This document shows positions 1-9,852 of a stretch of DNA of 64,000 bases, in pieces. Below the pieces are notes generated by a model. It was given only the letters and a program-made list of their open reading frames with translations. It was not told where the DNA came from and made no database searches. Numbering within the stretch: the stretch's first letter is position 1; each line of letters starts with the position of its first letter. The translations under genes were made by a program, and so were the position numbers. Origin of the DNA: Xanthomonas translucens pv. cerealis (GTDB lineage: Bacteria; Pseudomonadota; Gammaproteobacteria; Xanthomonadales; Xanthomonadaceae); NCBI RefSeq assembly GCF_006838285.1, contig NZ_CP038228.1, positions 3,720,001 to 3,784,000 of the forward strand, in the 5' to 3' direction.

Positions 1-87
1 TCCGAGCGCAGCGACCGCCTGGCCACGGTGTCCACGCTGAAGCGCTTCGTGGTCGAGGACGGCCGCGCCGGTGCAGTGGAGGCGTGA
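1..87 (+). CDS. C-terminal end of an unidentified gene (partial)
   Basis: Frame 1 is open from the window edge to a TGA at 85-87 and encodes 28 residues ending in AGAVEA. The codons are GC-rich at third positions, as in the neighbouring real genes. It has no recognisable motif and I cannot name a family. The repeat pair that follows the stop suggests this is the true 3' end of a gene transcribed into the window. Confidence 0.5.
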   Translation, partial: SERSDRLATVSTLKRFVVEDGRAGAVEA

Positions 88-128
88 ACCGCGGCGGCGG
101 ATGCAAGCGCCTCGCTGTCGCTTCCTTG

Positions 129-203
129 CAGGAGCGGCTTCAGCCGCGACCGGCACTCTCTGTCTTTGTAGAGCCTGTCACGGCTGAAGCCGCTCCTACA
201 GGG
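129..203. repeat. Inverted pair of REP-like palindromes
   Basis: Two near-identical 22-25 nt units sharing the core GGAGCGGCTTCAGCCGCG lie in opposite orientation at 129-150 and 179-203, about 28 nt apart. Each unit is itself palindromic (GCGGCT/AGCCGC), so it can fold alone, and the pair can form a longer cruciform. A third copy lies at 4149-4174. Units of this type are very common between genes in xanthomonads and pseudomonads. The position between the partial gene end and the convergent phosphopantetheinyl transferase is typical. Confidence 0.8.
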
Positions 204-214
204 GGCCGGGCGCG

Positions 215-838
215 CTATGTCGACTCGAGCGGATACCACGCCAGCGCAGCGCGATAGCCCGGCGCCGGCACCCACTCGTGCACCCGCCAGCGCGCGGCAA
301 CACCCAGCGCCGGGTCGCACCAGGCCAGTTGCAGCACGCCGTCGGCATCTTCGCCGAAGCGCAGCCGGTGCAGCCCGAACGACAGCCCGTGCCCGTGCGC
401 CTTCAGCAACGCTTCCTTCGCGCACCACAGGCGGAAGAACAACGCCTCGCGCGCCGGTTCGAGCAGCGCCTGCAACGTCGCGACCTCGTCGGGATGGAAG
501 AAGCGCTGTGCCAGTTCCAGCAGCCGCGGCCGCGCGCGCTGGTGTTCGATATCCACGCCCAGCCGCGCGTGCGCGCCGATCGCCACCAATAGATAGTCGC
601 CGCTGTGGCTCCAGCCGGTGCCGACATGCGCCAGCGGCGCGTGCAGCCACGGCCGGCCGCGTTCGTCGCGGCGCAACGGCAGTTGCGCCTCCGGCGTGGC
701 CAGCTCGGCGGACAGCAGGCGCCGCGCCTGCGCCTCGCCAGGCGTGCGCGGCGGATGCGGGCGCAGCCACAGCGCCACCGGGCCGAACCGCCATTGCGGC
801 GGGTCCGGGTGCAACGGCGCTTCGGCACACTCGCTCAC
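215..838 (-). CDS. Sfp-type 4'-phosphopantetheinyl transferase
   Basis: Probable enzyme that moves the 4'-phosphopantetheine arm of CoA onto a conserved serine of carrier proteins (acyl, peptidyl or aryl carrier domains). The protein has the two signature motifs of the family: GVDIE (Mg2+-binding acidic pair) in the middle and WCAKEALLKAHGHG near residue 145. Length is about 207 residues with a GTG start at 838. The frame stays open to an ATG at 931, but the extra 31 residues do not look like the family and would run toward the divergent small membrane gene. I prefer 838, although no clear ribosome-binding site decides it. The natural carrier-protein partner cannot be told from the context. 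Confidence 0.85.
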   Translation of the reverse strand: MSECAEAPLHPDPPQWRFGPVALWLRPHPPRTPGEAQARRLLSAELATPEAQLPLRRDERGRPWLHAPLAHVGTGWSHSGDYLLVAIGAHARLGVDIEHQRARPRLLELAQRFFHPDEVATLQALLEPAREALFFRLWCAKEALLKAHGHGLSFGLHRLRFGEDADGVLQLAWCDPALGVAARWRVHEWVPAPGYRAALAWYPLEST

Positions 839-954
839 GCGGCGTCCACAAACCACAATGGCCACTGCGACAGGCCTGCCCGGGTACACGGGCGCTTCAC
901 GGCAGCGCTCTTTAAATGGCGCACGCCACACCGCTCCCGGTGCGGACAGAATCT

Positions 955-959
955 AGGAG
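955..959 (+). promoter_or_regulatory. Ribosome-binding site of the GlsB/YeaQ-like gene
   Basis: AGGAG sits 8 nt before the ATG at 968 and fixes the start of the small membrane protein. Confidence 0.7.
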
Positions 960-967
960 TGTTACCC

Positions 968-1219
968 ATGGGCATCATCATCTGGTTGATCGTCGGCGGC
1001 ATCGTGGGCTGGCTGGCCAGCATCATCATGCGCCGTGACGCACAGCAGGGCATCATCCTGAATATCGTCGTCGGCATCGTCGGCGCGCTGATCGCCGGCT
1101 GGTTGTTCGGCGGCGGCATCAACCAGGCGATCACGCTGTGGACGTTCCTGTACTCGTTGATCGGCGCGGTGATCCTGCTGGCCATCGTCAACCTGTTCAC
1201 CCGCGGCCGCGCGCGCTAA
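968..1219 (+). CDS. GlsB/YeaQ/YmgE-family small membrane protein
   Basis: 83-residue hydrophobic protein, almost entirely three membrane helices (about residues 2-20, 28-47 and 55-76) with glycine-rich turns such as VGGIVGWLAS and a basic end, TRGRAR. This is the arrangement of the transglycosylase-associated protein family (YeaQ/YmgE/GlsB). Members are stress-induced inner-membrane proteins of uncertain function. The gene stands alone with a good Shine-Dalgarno and is followed by a strong hairpin, so it is probably monocistronic. The function cannot be taken further from sequence. Confidence 0.85.
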   Translation: MGIIIWLIVGGIVGWLASIIMRRDAQQGIILNIVVGIVGALIAGWLFGGGINQAITLWTFLYSLIGAVILLAIVNLFTRGRAR

Positions 1220-1243
1220 GCGCAAACGCCACTGCAGGTGTCT

Positions 1244-1271
1244 GCAAACGCCCGGCCCGCCGGGCGTTTGC
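1244..1271. terminator. Bidirectional hairpin between convergent genes
   Basis: A perfect 12-bp stem (GCAAACGCCCGG paired with CCGGGCGTTTGC) and a 4-nt loop lie between the small membrane gene and the convergent GFA-domain gene. There is no long T-tract, only GTTTGCGTTTGC, so termination strength is uncertain. It can serve both directions. Confidence 0.65.
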
Positions 1272-1285
1272 GTTTGCGGCGCCGC

Positions 1286-1717
1286 TCACGAGGCGGCGCG
1301 GTCGAACGGATGCTGCACGCCGTCGTTGACCGGCACCGCGATGGCCAGCGCATACGGATCCACGCCGTCCAGGCAGCCGACGCTGTAGCCGTATTCGCCG
1401 GGATCGGAGCGGCGCTGGTGATGCGTGTAGATCCCGCACACGCCGCAGAAATAATGCTGCGCGGTATGGGTGTTGAAGCGGTACAGGCGCAGCGCCTCGG
1501 CCCCTTCGCGCACGTGCAGTGCGGCCAACGGCACCGAGGCGACGATCGCGCCGCGGCGGCGGCACAGCGAGCAGTTGCAGCGGCGCGGATCGACGATGCC
1601 GTGCGGCAGTTCCAGGTCGATCTGCACCGCCCCGCAGTGGCAGCTGAGCCGGTGCAGCGGCGCGATCGCGGTGTGGCCGACCTTGTCGATACAGCGGCGC
1701 GGATGACGTTCGCTCAT
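1286..1717 (-). CDS. GFA/CENP-V-domain zinc protein
   Basis: 143-residue protein of the glutathione-dependent formaldehyde-activating (GFA, CENP-V/Mss4-like) fold. The zinc ligands are visible in order: CHCG near residue 26, CNCSLC near 47 and CGVCG near 92. Family members include formaldehyde-glutathione adduct enzymes, but most short bacterial members have no proven substrate. The ATG overlaps the xthA stop by four bases (ATGA), so it is translated from the xthA transcript. That coupling is an arrangement fact and does not establish a role in DNA repair. Confidence 0.85.
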   Translation of the reverse strand: MSERHPRRCIDKVGHTAIAPLHRLSCHCGAVQIDLELPHGIVDPRRCNCSLCRRRGAIVASVPLAALHVREGAEALRLYRFNTHTAQHYFCGVCGIYTHHQRRSDPGEYGYSVGCLDGVDPYALAIAVPVNDGVQHPFDRAAS

Positions 1718-2499
1718 GCGCTAGGTCCTTCGACGTCCAGTTCGATCCAGGCCGGCGCATGGTCGCTGGGGCGGTCCCAGGTTCGCGGTTCGCGATCGAT
1801 GCCGGCCGCGCGCGTGTGCGCCTTCAGCGCGTCTGAGACCAAGGTCAGGTCGATGCGCAGGCCGAGGTCGCGGCGGAAGCCGGCCTGGCGGTAATCCCAC
1901 CAGCTGAAGATGCCGCCGTCTTCGTGATGCAGGCGGAAGCCGTCGTGCAGGCCCAGCGCCTGCAGCTTGTGCAGCGCGCCGCGCTCGGCGCTGGAGGTGA
2001 GGATGTGGTTGTCGCTCCACACCAGCGGATCGTGCACGTCGCGCGCGTCCGGGGCGATGTTGAAGTCGCCCAGCACCACCATGCGCGGATGGCGCTGCAG
2101 TTCGGCGGCGAGCCAGTCGTGCACCGCCTCGAGCCAGCGCAGCTTGTAGGCGTACTTGTCGGTGCCCACGTCCTGGCCGTTGACCACGTACAGGTTGACG
2201 ATGCGCAGGTCGCCGACGCTGGCGGCGATGACCCGCTGCTGCGCGTCGTCCAGCCCGGGCACGCCGATCTGCACGTCGCTCAGCGGGGCGCGCGACAGGA
2301 TCGCCACGCCGTTGTAGGTCTTCTGCCCGGCGAACACGCTGCGGTAGCCGGCCGCTGCCAGCGCCGCGTCCGGGAACTTGTGGTCTTCCAGCTTGGTTTC
2401 CTGGATGCCGACCACGTCCGGTGCGAACGCCTCCAACCACTGTTGCAGGTGCGGCAGGCGCACGTTGAGCGAGTTGACGTTCCAGGAGGCGATCTTCAA
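1714..2499 (-). CDS. xthA: Exodeoxyribonuclease III
   Basis: Mg2+-dependent AP endonuclease/3'-5' exonuclease of base-excision repair, 261 residues, the usual length. Family motifs in order: SWNVNSL at the N-terminus, GIQETK with catalytic Glu34, LYVVNG, LGDFNIAP (Asp/Asn pair) and the closing SDHAP (catalytic Asp-His). The start is a TTG at 2499 giving MKIASWNVN, which matches the conserved beginning of the family. No ATG in frame gives a better beginning, and the upstream Shine-Dalgarno is weak. It is co-directional with the upstream aldehyde dehydrogenase (137 bp gap) and overlaps the downstream GFA gene. Confidence 0.93.
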   Translation of the reverse strand: MKIASWNVNSLNVRLPHLQQWLEAFAPDVVGIQETKLEDHKFPDAALAAAGYRSVFAGQKTYNGVAILSRAPLSDVQIGVPGLDDAQQRVIAASVGDLRIVNLYVVNGQDVGTDKYAYKLRWLEAVHDWLAAELQRHPRMVVLGDFNIAPDARDVHDPLVWSDNHILTSSAERGALHKLQALGLHDGFRLHHEDGGIFSWWDYRQAGFRRDLGLRIDLTLVSDALKAHTRAAGIDREPRTWDRPSDHAPAWIELDVEGPSA

Positions 2500-2636
2500 G
2501 GGGAAATCCGTAGCGGGCGGTCGGCAGGTATTTTGACCGTTGCCCGCCGCGACAGCCAATCCCGCCACGCCAGCGCCTGCTCGGCGGCGTGCGCCGCGGC
2601 GGCTGCGGCCGCCGCTCCCTGCTGGGGTTTGCGCGA

Positions 2637-4073
2637 TCAGCGCAGCAGCAGATCGACCAGCCGCGCAATTCTGGCGTACGGCGGTTTCAGCCAATCGCTG
2701 GCGGCCCGGCGCGATTGCCACAGGATCGGCAGCGCCTTGCTGAAGGCGTCGAAGCCGGCGCGACCGTGGTAGGCGCCCATGCCGCTGGGGCCGATGCCGC
2801 CGAACGGCAGCGCATTGGCGGCGAAGTGCAACAGGCTGTCGTTGACGGTGACGCCGCCGGCGACGGTGGCGTGCAGGATCGCCTCCACCTGCGCGCGGTC
2901 GTGGCTGAAGGGGTACAGCGCCAGCGGCCGGTCGCGGCAGTTGACCATCGCGATCGCCTCGTCCAGCGTGTGGTAGCTGCGCAGCGGCAGAATCGGGCCG
3001 AAGATCTCCTCCTGCATCAGCAGCGCGTCGTCGCCGGGCTGCAGCACCACGGTCGGCACGATCAGGCGTTCGCGTTCGGCGCGCCCGGGTTCGACGCTGG
3101 CCAGTTCGATGACCTCCAGCCCGCGCGCACGCGCATCGTCCAGATAGCCGCGCAGGCGCCGGTACTGGCCTTCGTTGACGATGCGGGTGTAATCGTCGGC
3201 CGCGGCGAAGTCGCCGTAGCGCGCCAGCACCTGCGCGCGCAGCGCCTGCACCAGCGCCGCGCTGCGGCCGGCGTCGATCAGCACATAGTCCGGCGCGATG
3301 CAGGTCTGCCCGGCGTTGAACCACTTGCCGGTGGCCAGGCGCGCGGCCGCCTGCGCGAGCGGGTAATCGGCACAGACGATGGCCGGCGACTTGCCGCCCA
3401 GCTCCAGGGTCAGCGGGGTGAGGTTCGGCGCTGCGGCGGCCATCACCTTGCGCCCGACCGCGGTGGAGCCGGTGAACACAAGATGGTCCAGCGGCAGCGC
3501 GGCGAAGGCGCCGGCCACCTCGGCCGCACCCAGCGCCAGCGCCACCCGCTGCGGCGGGAACACCTCGGCCAGCAGCGAGTGCAGGAACTGCGCGGTGCGC
3601 GGGGTGTGCTCGGACGGTTTCAGGTAGACGTGGTTGCCGGCGGCGATCGCGGTGGCCAGCGGAATCAGCGCCAGGTTGACCGGATAGTTCCACGGCGCGA
3701 TCACCCCGACCACGCCGACCGGCACCGGCCGCACTTCGGCGCGCGCCGGCCACAGCCGCCAGCCGGCACCGACGCGCTGCGGCCGCATCCAGCGCTTGAG
3801 GTGGCGCAGCAGGTGATCGATCTCGCCGAGCACGGTCATGCCGTCGGCAAGCAGCGATTCGTAGCGCGAGCGATGGCCGAAATCGGCGGCGATGGCGTCG
3901 GCCATCTCCGGCAGGCGCCGCTTCAGCGCCGCGCGCAGGCGCAGCAGGTCGTCGCGGCGCTGCGCCTGGTCGGGCTTGGCGGCCTGCCAGGCGGCGCGCA
4001 GCCGCTGCAGGGTGACCGGCAGGTCGGCAAGCGGTGTGTCGGTGGCGCTGGAGGTGGGGGCGGAAATGGCCAT
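2637..4073 (-). CDS. calB: Coniferyl aldehyde dehydrogenase
   Basis: NAD(P)-dependent aldehyde dehydrogenase of the CalB type, 478 residues from the ATG at 4073. The ALDH motifs are present: VIAPWNYP, FTGSTAVG, LELGGKSP with the general-base Glu, and FNAGQTCIAPDY with the nucleophilic Cys. The C-terminal GGIGPSGMGAYHG and the short 478-residue length place it with coniferyl-aldehyde/long-chain aldehyde dehydrogenases rather than succinate-semialdehyde enzymes. The likely role is oxidation of lignin-derived coniferyl aldehyde to ferulate, useful to a plant-associated bacterium. The frame is open further upstream, but that part is translated from a REP-like repeat and is excluded. Confidence 0.85.
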   Translation of the reverse strand: MAISAPTSSATDTPLADLPVTLQRLRAAWQAAKPDQAQRRDDLLRLRAALKRRLPEMADAIAADFGHRSRYESLLADGMTVLGEIDHLLRHLKRWMRPQRVGAGWRLWPARAEVRPVPVGVVGVIAPWNYPVNLALIPLATAIAAGNHVYLKPSEHTPRTAQFLHSLLAEVFPPQRVALALGAAEVAGAFAALPLDHLVFTGSTAVGRKVMAAAAPNLTPLTLELGGKSPAIVCADYPLAQAAARLATGKWFNAGQTCIAPDYVLIDAGRSAALVQALRAQVLARYGDFAAADDYTRIVNEGQYRRLRGYLDDARARGLEVIELASVEPGRAERERLIVPTVVLQPGDDALLMQEEIFGPILPLRSYHTLDEAIAMVNCRDRPLALYPFSHDRAQVEAILHATVAGGVTVNDSLLHFAANALPFGGIGPSGMGAYHGRAGFDAFSKALPILWQSRRAASDWLKPPYARIARLVDLLLR

Positions 4074-4148
4074 GCACGCACTATACGATGGCGGCGTATG
4101 GCGCGATGCGGGCGGTGCCAGCAGGCATGGTCTGCGCCGACCTGATGT

Positions 4149-4174
4149 GTCGCGGCTGAAGCCGCTTCTACAGG
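4149..4174 (-). repeat. Single REP-like palindrome
   Basis: Third copy of the repeat seen at 129-203, with core CGCGGCTGAAGCCGCTTCTA. It lies just upstream of the coniferyl aldehyde dehydrogenase gene. Confidence 0.75.
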
Positions 4175-4304
4175 ACGCACTGCAGCGGAGCCACTGCGTC
4201 ATGCGCCACGATGCCGTCCGGCACGACCAGGCCGTGCGCGTCGAGCCAGCAGGTGTGCAGGCCGCCGACCCTCAGCCCCTGCGCGCGCGGCGCATGCCGC
4301 ACAC
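4168..4304 (-). pseudogene. Possible C-terminal remnant of a HAD-type hydrolase
   Basis: Read on the minus strand, a short frame contains GLHTCWLDAHGLVVPDG. This resembles the last strand and tail of HAD-IA phosphatases, where an AGxxTxWLxR-like segment follows the catalytic core. No catalytic DxD part is present and the stretch is only ~45 residues, so at best it is debris of a lost gene. The similarity is recalled from memory and is weak. Confidence 0.3.
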
Positions 4305-4306
4305 GA

Positions 4307-4331
4307 CGACGCCGGCGCAAGGCCGGCGTCG
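4307..4331 (-). terminator. Hairpin terminator after the MHS transporter gene
   Basis: A 10-bp perfect stem (CGACGCCGGC/GCCGGCGTCG) with a 5-nt loop starts 36 bp beyond the transporter stop. No T-tract follows, so it may need Rho or act mainly as a 3' stabiliser. Confidence 0.55.
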
Positions 4332-4366
4332 CGGTGCCGGGAGCATCCCGGCGCAAGGGGCAGCGC

Positions 4367-6025
4367 TTACTTGGTGATGTCCACGTCCTTGGTCTCGCGC
4401 AGGAAGAACAGGCCGATGACGAAGGTCATCAACGCGATACCGATCGGGTACCACAGGCCGTAGTACATGTTGCCGGTCGCCGCGACCAGGGCGAAGGAGA
4501 TGGTCGGCAGGAAGCCGCCGAACCAACCGTTGCCGATGTGGTAAGGCAGCGACATCGACGTGTAGCGGATCCGGGTCGGGAACAGCTCGACCAAGTAGGC
4601 GGCGATCGGGCCGTAGACCATGGTCACGTAGATCACCAGGATCCACAGCAGCAGCAGCGTCATCGGCTTGTTGATGCGTGCCGGATCGGCCTTCTCCGGA
4701 TAGCCGGCGGCCGTCAGCGCGCCCTTCAGCTGCTTGCCGAACGCATCGGACTTGGCTTTGGCCTCGTCCTTGCCCAGCCCGGCGGCCTCGTAGGCGGGTA
4801 CCTGTGTGCCGCCGATGCTGACCTGCGCCAGCGAACCCGCCACAGCCGGCTTGATCGCGTAAGGCACGCCGGCCTTGGCCAGTGCCGCGGCGGCGATGTC
4901 GCAGGAGTTGGTGAACTTGGCCTTGCCGATCGGATCGAACTGGAAGCTGCAGGTCGCCGGATCGGCGACCACCGTGGCCGGCGCGCTCTGCCGCGCTTCC
5001 TCGACCGCCGGGTTGGCGAAGTGGGTCAGGCCCTTGAAGATCGGGAAATAGGTCAGCGCCGCCAGCAGGCAGCCGGCGAGGATGATCTTCTTGCGCCCGA
5101 TCTTGTCCGACAGCCAGCCGAAGATCACGAAGAACGGCGTGGCCAGCGCCAGCGCCGCCGCGATCAGCAGGTTGGCCGTGGTGCCGTCGACCTTCAGCGT
5201 CTGGGTCAGGAAGAACAGCGAATAGAACTGGCCGCCGTACCAGACCACGGCCTGGCCGGCGGTGGCGCCGAGCAGCACCAGCAGCATCAGGCGGAAATTG
5301 CCGTCCTTGAGGCTATCGCGGAACGGCTGTTTGGAGCCCTTGCCCTCGGACTTCATCTGCTGGAACAGCGGCGATTCGCTCAACTGCATGCGGATCCACA
5401 CCGACACGCCGAGCAGCACGATCGAGACCATGAACGGAATGCGCCAGCCCCAGTCTTCGAACACTTCGGTGCCCAGGGTCATGCGCGTGCCCAGGATCAC
5501 CAGCAGCGACAGGAACAGGCCCAGCGTGGCGGTGGTCTGGATGAAGCTGGTGTACAGGCCGCGCTTGCCCGGCGGCGCGTGCTCGGCCACGTAGGTCGCC
5601 GCGCCGCCGTACTCGCCGCCCAACGCCAGGCCCTGCACCAGACGCAGCACGATCAGGATGATCGGCGCGGCCATGCCGATGCTGGCGTAGTTGGGCAGGA
5701 TGCCGACGATGAAGGTGGACAGGCCCATCAGCACGATGGTGATCAGGAAAGTGTACTTGCGGCCGATGCGATCGCCCAGGCTGCCGAAGAACGCGGCGCC
5801 GAACGGGCGCACAGCGAAACCGGCGGCGAAGGCCAGCAGCGCGAAGATGAAGCCGGTGGTCTCGTTGACCCCGCTGAAGAACTGCTTGGCGATGATCGCG
5901 GCGAGCGAGCCGTACAGATAGAAGTCGTACCACTCGAACACGGTGCCCAGGCTGGAGGCGAAGATCACCTTCTTGTGACCTTGGGTCAGGGGCTTGCCCG
6001 ACGGGTTGATGGCGGTGCTGGACAT
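4367..6025 (-). CDS. MHS-family MFS carboxylate/proton symporter
   Basis: 552-residue inner-membrane major facilitator of the metabolite:H+ symporter type (KgtP/ProP group). Diagnostic features: GTVFEWYDFYLYG in helix 1, GSLGDRIGRKYTF in loop 2-3, RLVQGLALGGEYGGA in helix 4 and GWLSDKIGRKK in loop 8-9. An insertion of ~110 residues (about 340-450), containing two cysteines that could pair, lies between TM9 and TM10 and would face the periplasm. The start at 6025 has GGAGGGG nine nucleotides upstream. It follows a DcaP-like porin in the same direction and lies close to acs, so a short-chain or dicarboxylic acid substrate is a reasonable inference, but the substrate is not shown by the sequence. 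Confidence 0.85.
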   Translation of the reverse strand: MSSTAINPSGKPLTQGHKKVIFASSLGTVFEWYDFYLYGSLAAIIAKQFFSGVNETTGFIFALLAFAAGFAVRPFGAAFFGSLGDRIGRKYTFLITIVLMGLSTFIVGILPNYASIGMAAPIILIVLRLVQGLALGGEYGGAATYVAEHAPPGKRGLYTSFIQTTATLGLFLSLLVILGTRMTLGTEVFEDWGWRIPFMVSIVLLGVSVWIRMQLSESPLFQQMKSEGKGSKQPFRDSLKDGNFRLMLLVLLGATAGQAVVWYGGQFYSLFFLTQTLKVDGTTANLLIAAALALATPFFVIFGWLSDKIGRKKIILAGCLLAALTYFPIFKGLTHFANPAVEEARQSAPATVVADPATCSFQFDPIGKAKFTNSCDIAAAALAKAGVPYAIKPAVAGSLAQVSIGGTQVPAYEAAGLGKDEAKAKSDAFGKQLKGALTAAGYPEKADPARINKPMTLLLLWILVIYVTMVYGPIAAYLVELFPTRIRYTSMSLPYHIGNGWFGGFLPTISFALVAATGNMYYGLWYPIGIALMTFVIGLFFLRETKDVDITK

Positions 6026-6114
6026 AGGAAGCTTCCCCTCCGAAGCGGGTGGTGTGGCGGTGGCGGTGGCGGTCGGGTGACGCGGTCCGTCGCGGGTGCG
6101 GACGAGTCCGCGGC

Positions 6115-6145
6115 GGCGCGGCGCGCCCTCCCAGGGCGCCGCGCC
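6115..6145 (-). terminator. GC-rich hairpin between porin and transporter genes
   Basis: Arms GGCGCGGCGC and GCGCCGCGCC pair over 10 bp in the 130-bp gap after the porin stop. It could reduce read-through from the abundant porin message into the transporter gene. There is no U-tract. Confidence 0.4.
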
Positions 6146-6155
6146 GGCCGTGGCC

Positions 6156-7562
6156 TCAGAAGCTGTACTTGGTGGTGAACTGCAGGCGAGTGATGTCGCC
6201 CTTGGCGCCGCTTTCGATCTCGCGCTTGCCGACCATCAATTCGGCACCGACATCGACCTTGGGCAGCGGCGTGTAGAAGATATTGCCGCGCAGGCTCTGC
6301 ACGTTCTTGGTCACGCCCAGCCCGGTCAGCGCGGTGTCGTTGTCGTAGTCGCTGCGCGCGTAGATCAGGTTGCTGCGCAGCTTGGGCGAGAAGGCATGAC
6401 GCCAGCCGATGTAGCCGGCGACCACGCCGACCGTGTCCAGGTCGCGGTCGGCCGCATCGTAGACCGCGTCCTGGGCGATGCCCAGGCCGACGTAGCGGCC
6501 GATGCCCTCGCCGCCGCTGAGCTGATAGAACAGGCTGTCGCTGTCCCCCGCCACCCACTTGCCGCCCAGGGTCAGGCCGCCGGCCGCCTTGCTGGCGTTT
6601 GCGCCGGTGGCGCGGTTGTCCACCTTCAGCTGGCCGAGCAGGCCGCCGATGCCGAAGCTGCCCCAGTCGCCCTTCCAGCCGTAGCGCACGGTCAGGTCCG
6701 GCAGCGCGCCGCGGTCGGAGCTGGCACTGGTGATCGCGCCGCTCGCGCTGCGGTTGTAGACGGTGGTCTCCGGGTTCTCCAGGGCGACGCTGAAGCCGCC
6801 ATTGGTGTAGCGCAGCTGCGCCTGGCGCACGAAGATCACGCCGTCGGTGGGGCCGATGAAGTCGGCCGCTTCCGGCAGCGCCGCCGGGTCCATGAAGTTG
6901 GACCAGGTCTGACCGGCCAGCCAGTGGTTCCAGTACATGTAGGCGTGGCGCAGGGTGGCGCCGTAGGTGTTGGTGGCGGTCTGCGTACCCAGCGCATTGC
7001 CGAAGAAATCCAGTTCCACCAGCGCGCCGGCCTTGTTGCCGGCGTCGCTGACGCTGTCCACACCGACGTTGATCCGCGAGAACTTGGCATGCGCGTTGTA
7101 GTCGGTACCGGACTTGCCGCCGCCGACCGGGGTCTGCCCGGGCAGATACAGCGCGCGGCCGGTGGCGTCGTCGGCGAGCTGGCCGTCGCCGGTGCGGGTG
7201 GCCAGGAAATCGGCCTTGATGAAACCGCCGACCTTGAACGTGGTGCCTGGCGCGGCGCCGGGGGTGATCGTGGTCACCTGGATCGGCGCCTTGCCGGCCG
7301 GCAGCGCCGCTGGCGCGGCCTGGCTCGACTTCACCGCGGCAACCTCGCTCTGCGCCTGCGCGATCTGGCCCTGCTGCTGTTGCTGCGAGGACAGCAGCAG
7401 CTGCACCTGCCGCTCCAGCTCGGCCACGCGGGCTTCCAGCGCCTGCTCGCGCGCCGACGGGGTCTTGCCGCTCTGGGCGAAGGCCGCGCCTGGCGCGATC
7501 AGCGCAACGAACAGCGCGGCCGCCAACGGGCGCCATGCCAAGGATGCGATGCGGTGGCTCAT
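6156..7562 (-). CDS. DcaP-like trimeric outer-membrane porin
   Basis: 468-residue outer-membrane protein. A Sec signal peptide ends at AAFAQ (about residue 29). A Glu/Gln-rich coiled coil follows (about 35-75: REQALEARVAELERQ then a QQQQQ run), and then a beta-barrel that ends in the terminal aromatic signature YSF. An N-terminal periplasmic coiled coil followed by a porin barrel is the DcaP/OprD-unlike architecture used for dicarboxylates and other small acids. The start at 7562 has GGGAGGGAG just upstream. It lies upstream of and codirectional with the MHS transporter, so the pair likely forms an outer/inner membrane uptake route. It is divergent from acs across a 215-bp promoter region. 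Confidence 0.85.
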   Translation of the reverse strand: MSHRIASLAWRPLAAALFVALIAPGAAFAQSGKTPSAREQALEARVAELERQVQLLLSSQQQQQGQIAQAQSEVAAVKSSQAAPAALPAGKAPIQVTTITPGAAPGTTFKVGGFIKADFLATRTGDGQLADDATGRALYLPGQTPVGGGKSGTDYNAHAKFSRINVGVDSVSDAGNKAGALVELDFFGNALGTQTATNTYGATLRHAYMYWNHWLAGQTWSNFMDPAALPEAADFIGPTDGVIFVRQAQLRYTNGGFSVALENPETTVYNRSASGAITSASSDRGALPDLTVRYGWKGDWGSFGIGGLLGQLKVDNRATGANASKAAGGLTLGGKWVAGDSDSLFYQLSGGEGIGRYVGLGIAQDAVYDAADRDLDTVGVVAGYIGWRHAFSPKLRSNLIYARSDYDNDTALTGLGVTKNVQSLRGNIFYTPLPKVDVGAELMVGKREIESGAKGDITRLQFTTKYSF

Positions 7563-7777
7563 TACTCCCTCCCGAATAATGGATGTCCGCCGCGCGCAGG
7601 CACGGCTGGGTGCACAGTGCGCGCCGCGGCCGGTTGCGCCTATTGGCCATTAGTCGAACGGGGCGGCGTTTACGACCATCGTCTAAAGCCCGGCGCGTGC
7701 GCGCTTAACAGTGAATGCGGCACACTGCGCGATGACGCGCCGCTGCATGCGGCGCCCCGTTCATTGCAGAGGGCACT
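7563..7777. promoter_or_regulatory. Divergent promoter region, porin / acs
   Basis: 215 bp separate the divergently transcribed porin and acetyl-CoA synthetase genes. Given the neighbouring CrbS/CrbR-like pair, this is where a CrbR site would be expected. I see no convincing palindrome and cannot place one. A good Shine-Dalgarno (AGAGGG) precedes the acs ATG. Confidence 0.4.
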
Positions 7778-9721
<1,944 letters not shown>

Positions 9722-9728
9722 CGCGCGT

Positions 9729-9842
9729 CGGGAATGGGGAATCGAGAATCGGGAATGGGAAACGCCATTTCCCGATCGCTTCATCAACTTAAGGCACCCG
9801 AAATCCTGCTTTTGCCGTTGCCATTCCCCATTCCCCATTCCC
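9729..9842. repeat. Degenerate GGGAAT-type repeats, inverted
   Basis: A run of GGGAATNGGGAATC-like units at 9729-9759 faces complementary CCATTCCCCATTCCCC units at 9821-9842, about 60 nt apart. The arrangement fills the gap between acs and the response regulator. Such motifs are frequent between xanthomonad genes. It could form a large hairpin that separates the two transcripts. Confidence 0.7.
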
Positions 9843-9852
9843 GGCCCCCCAA

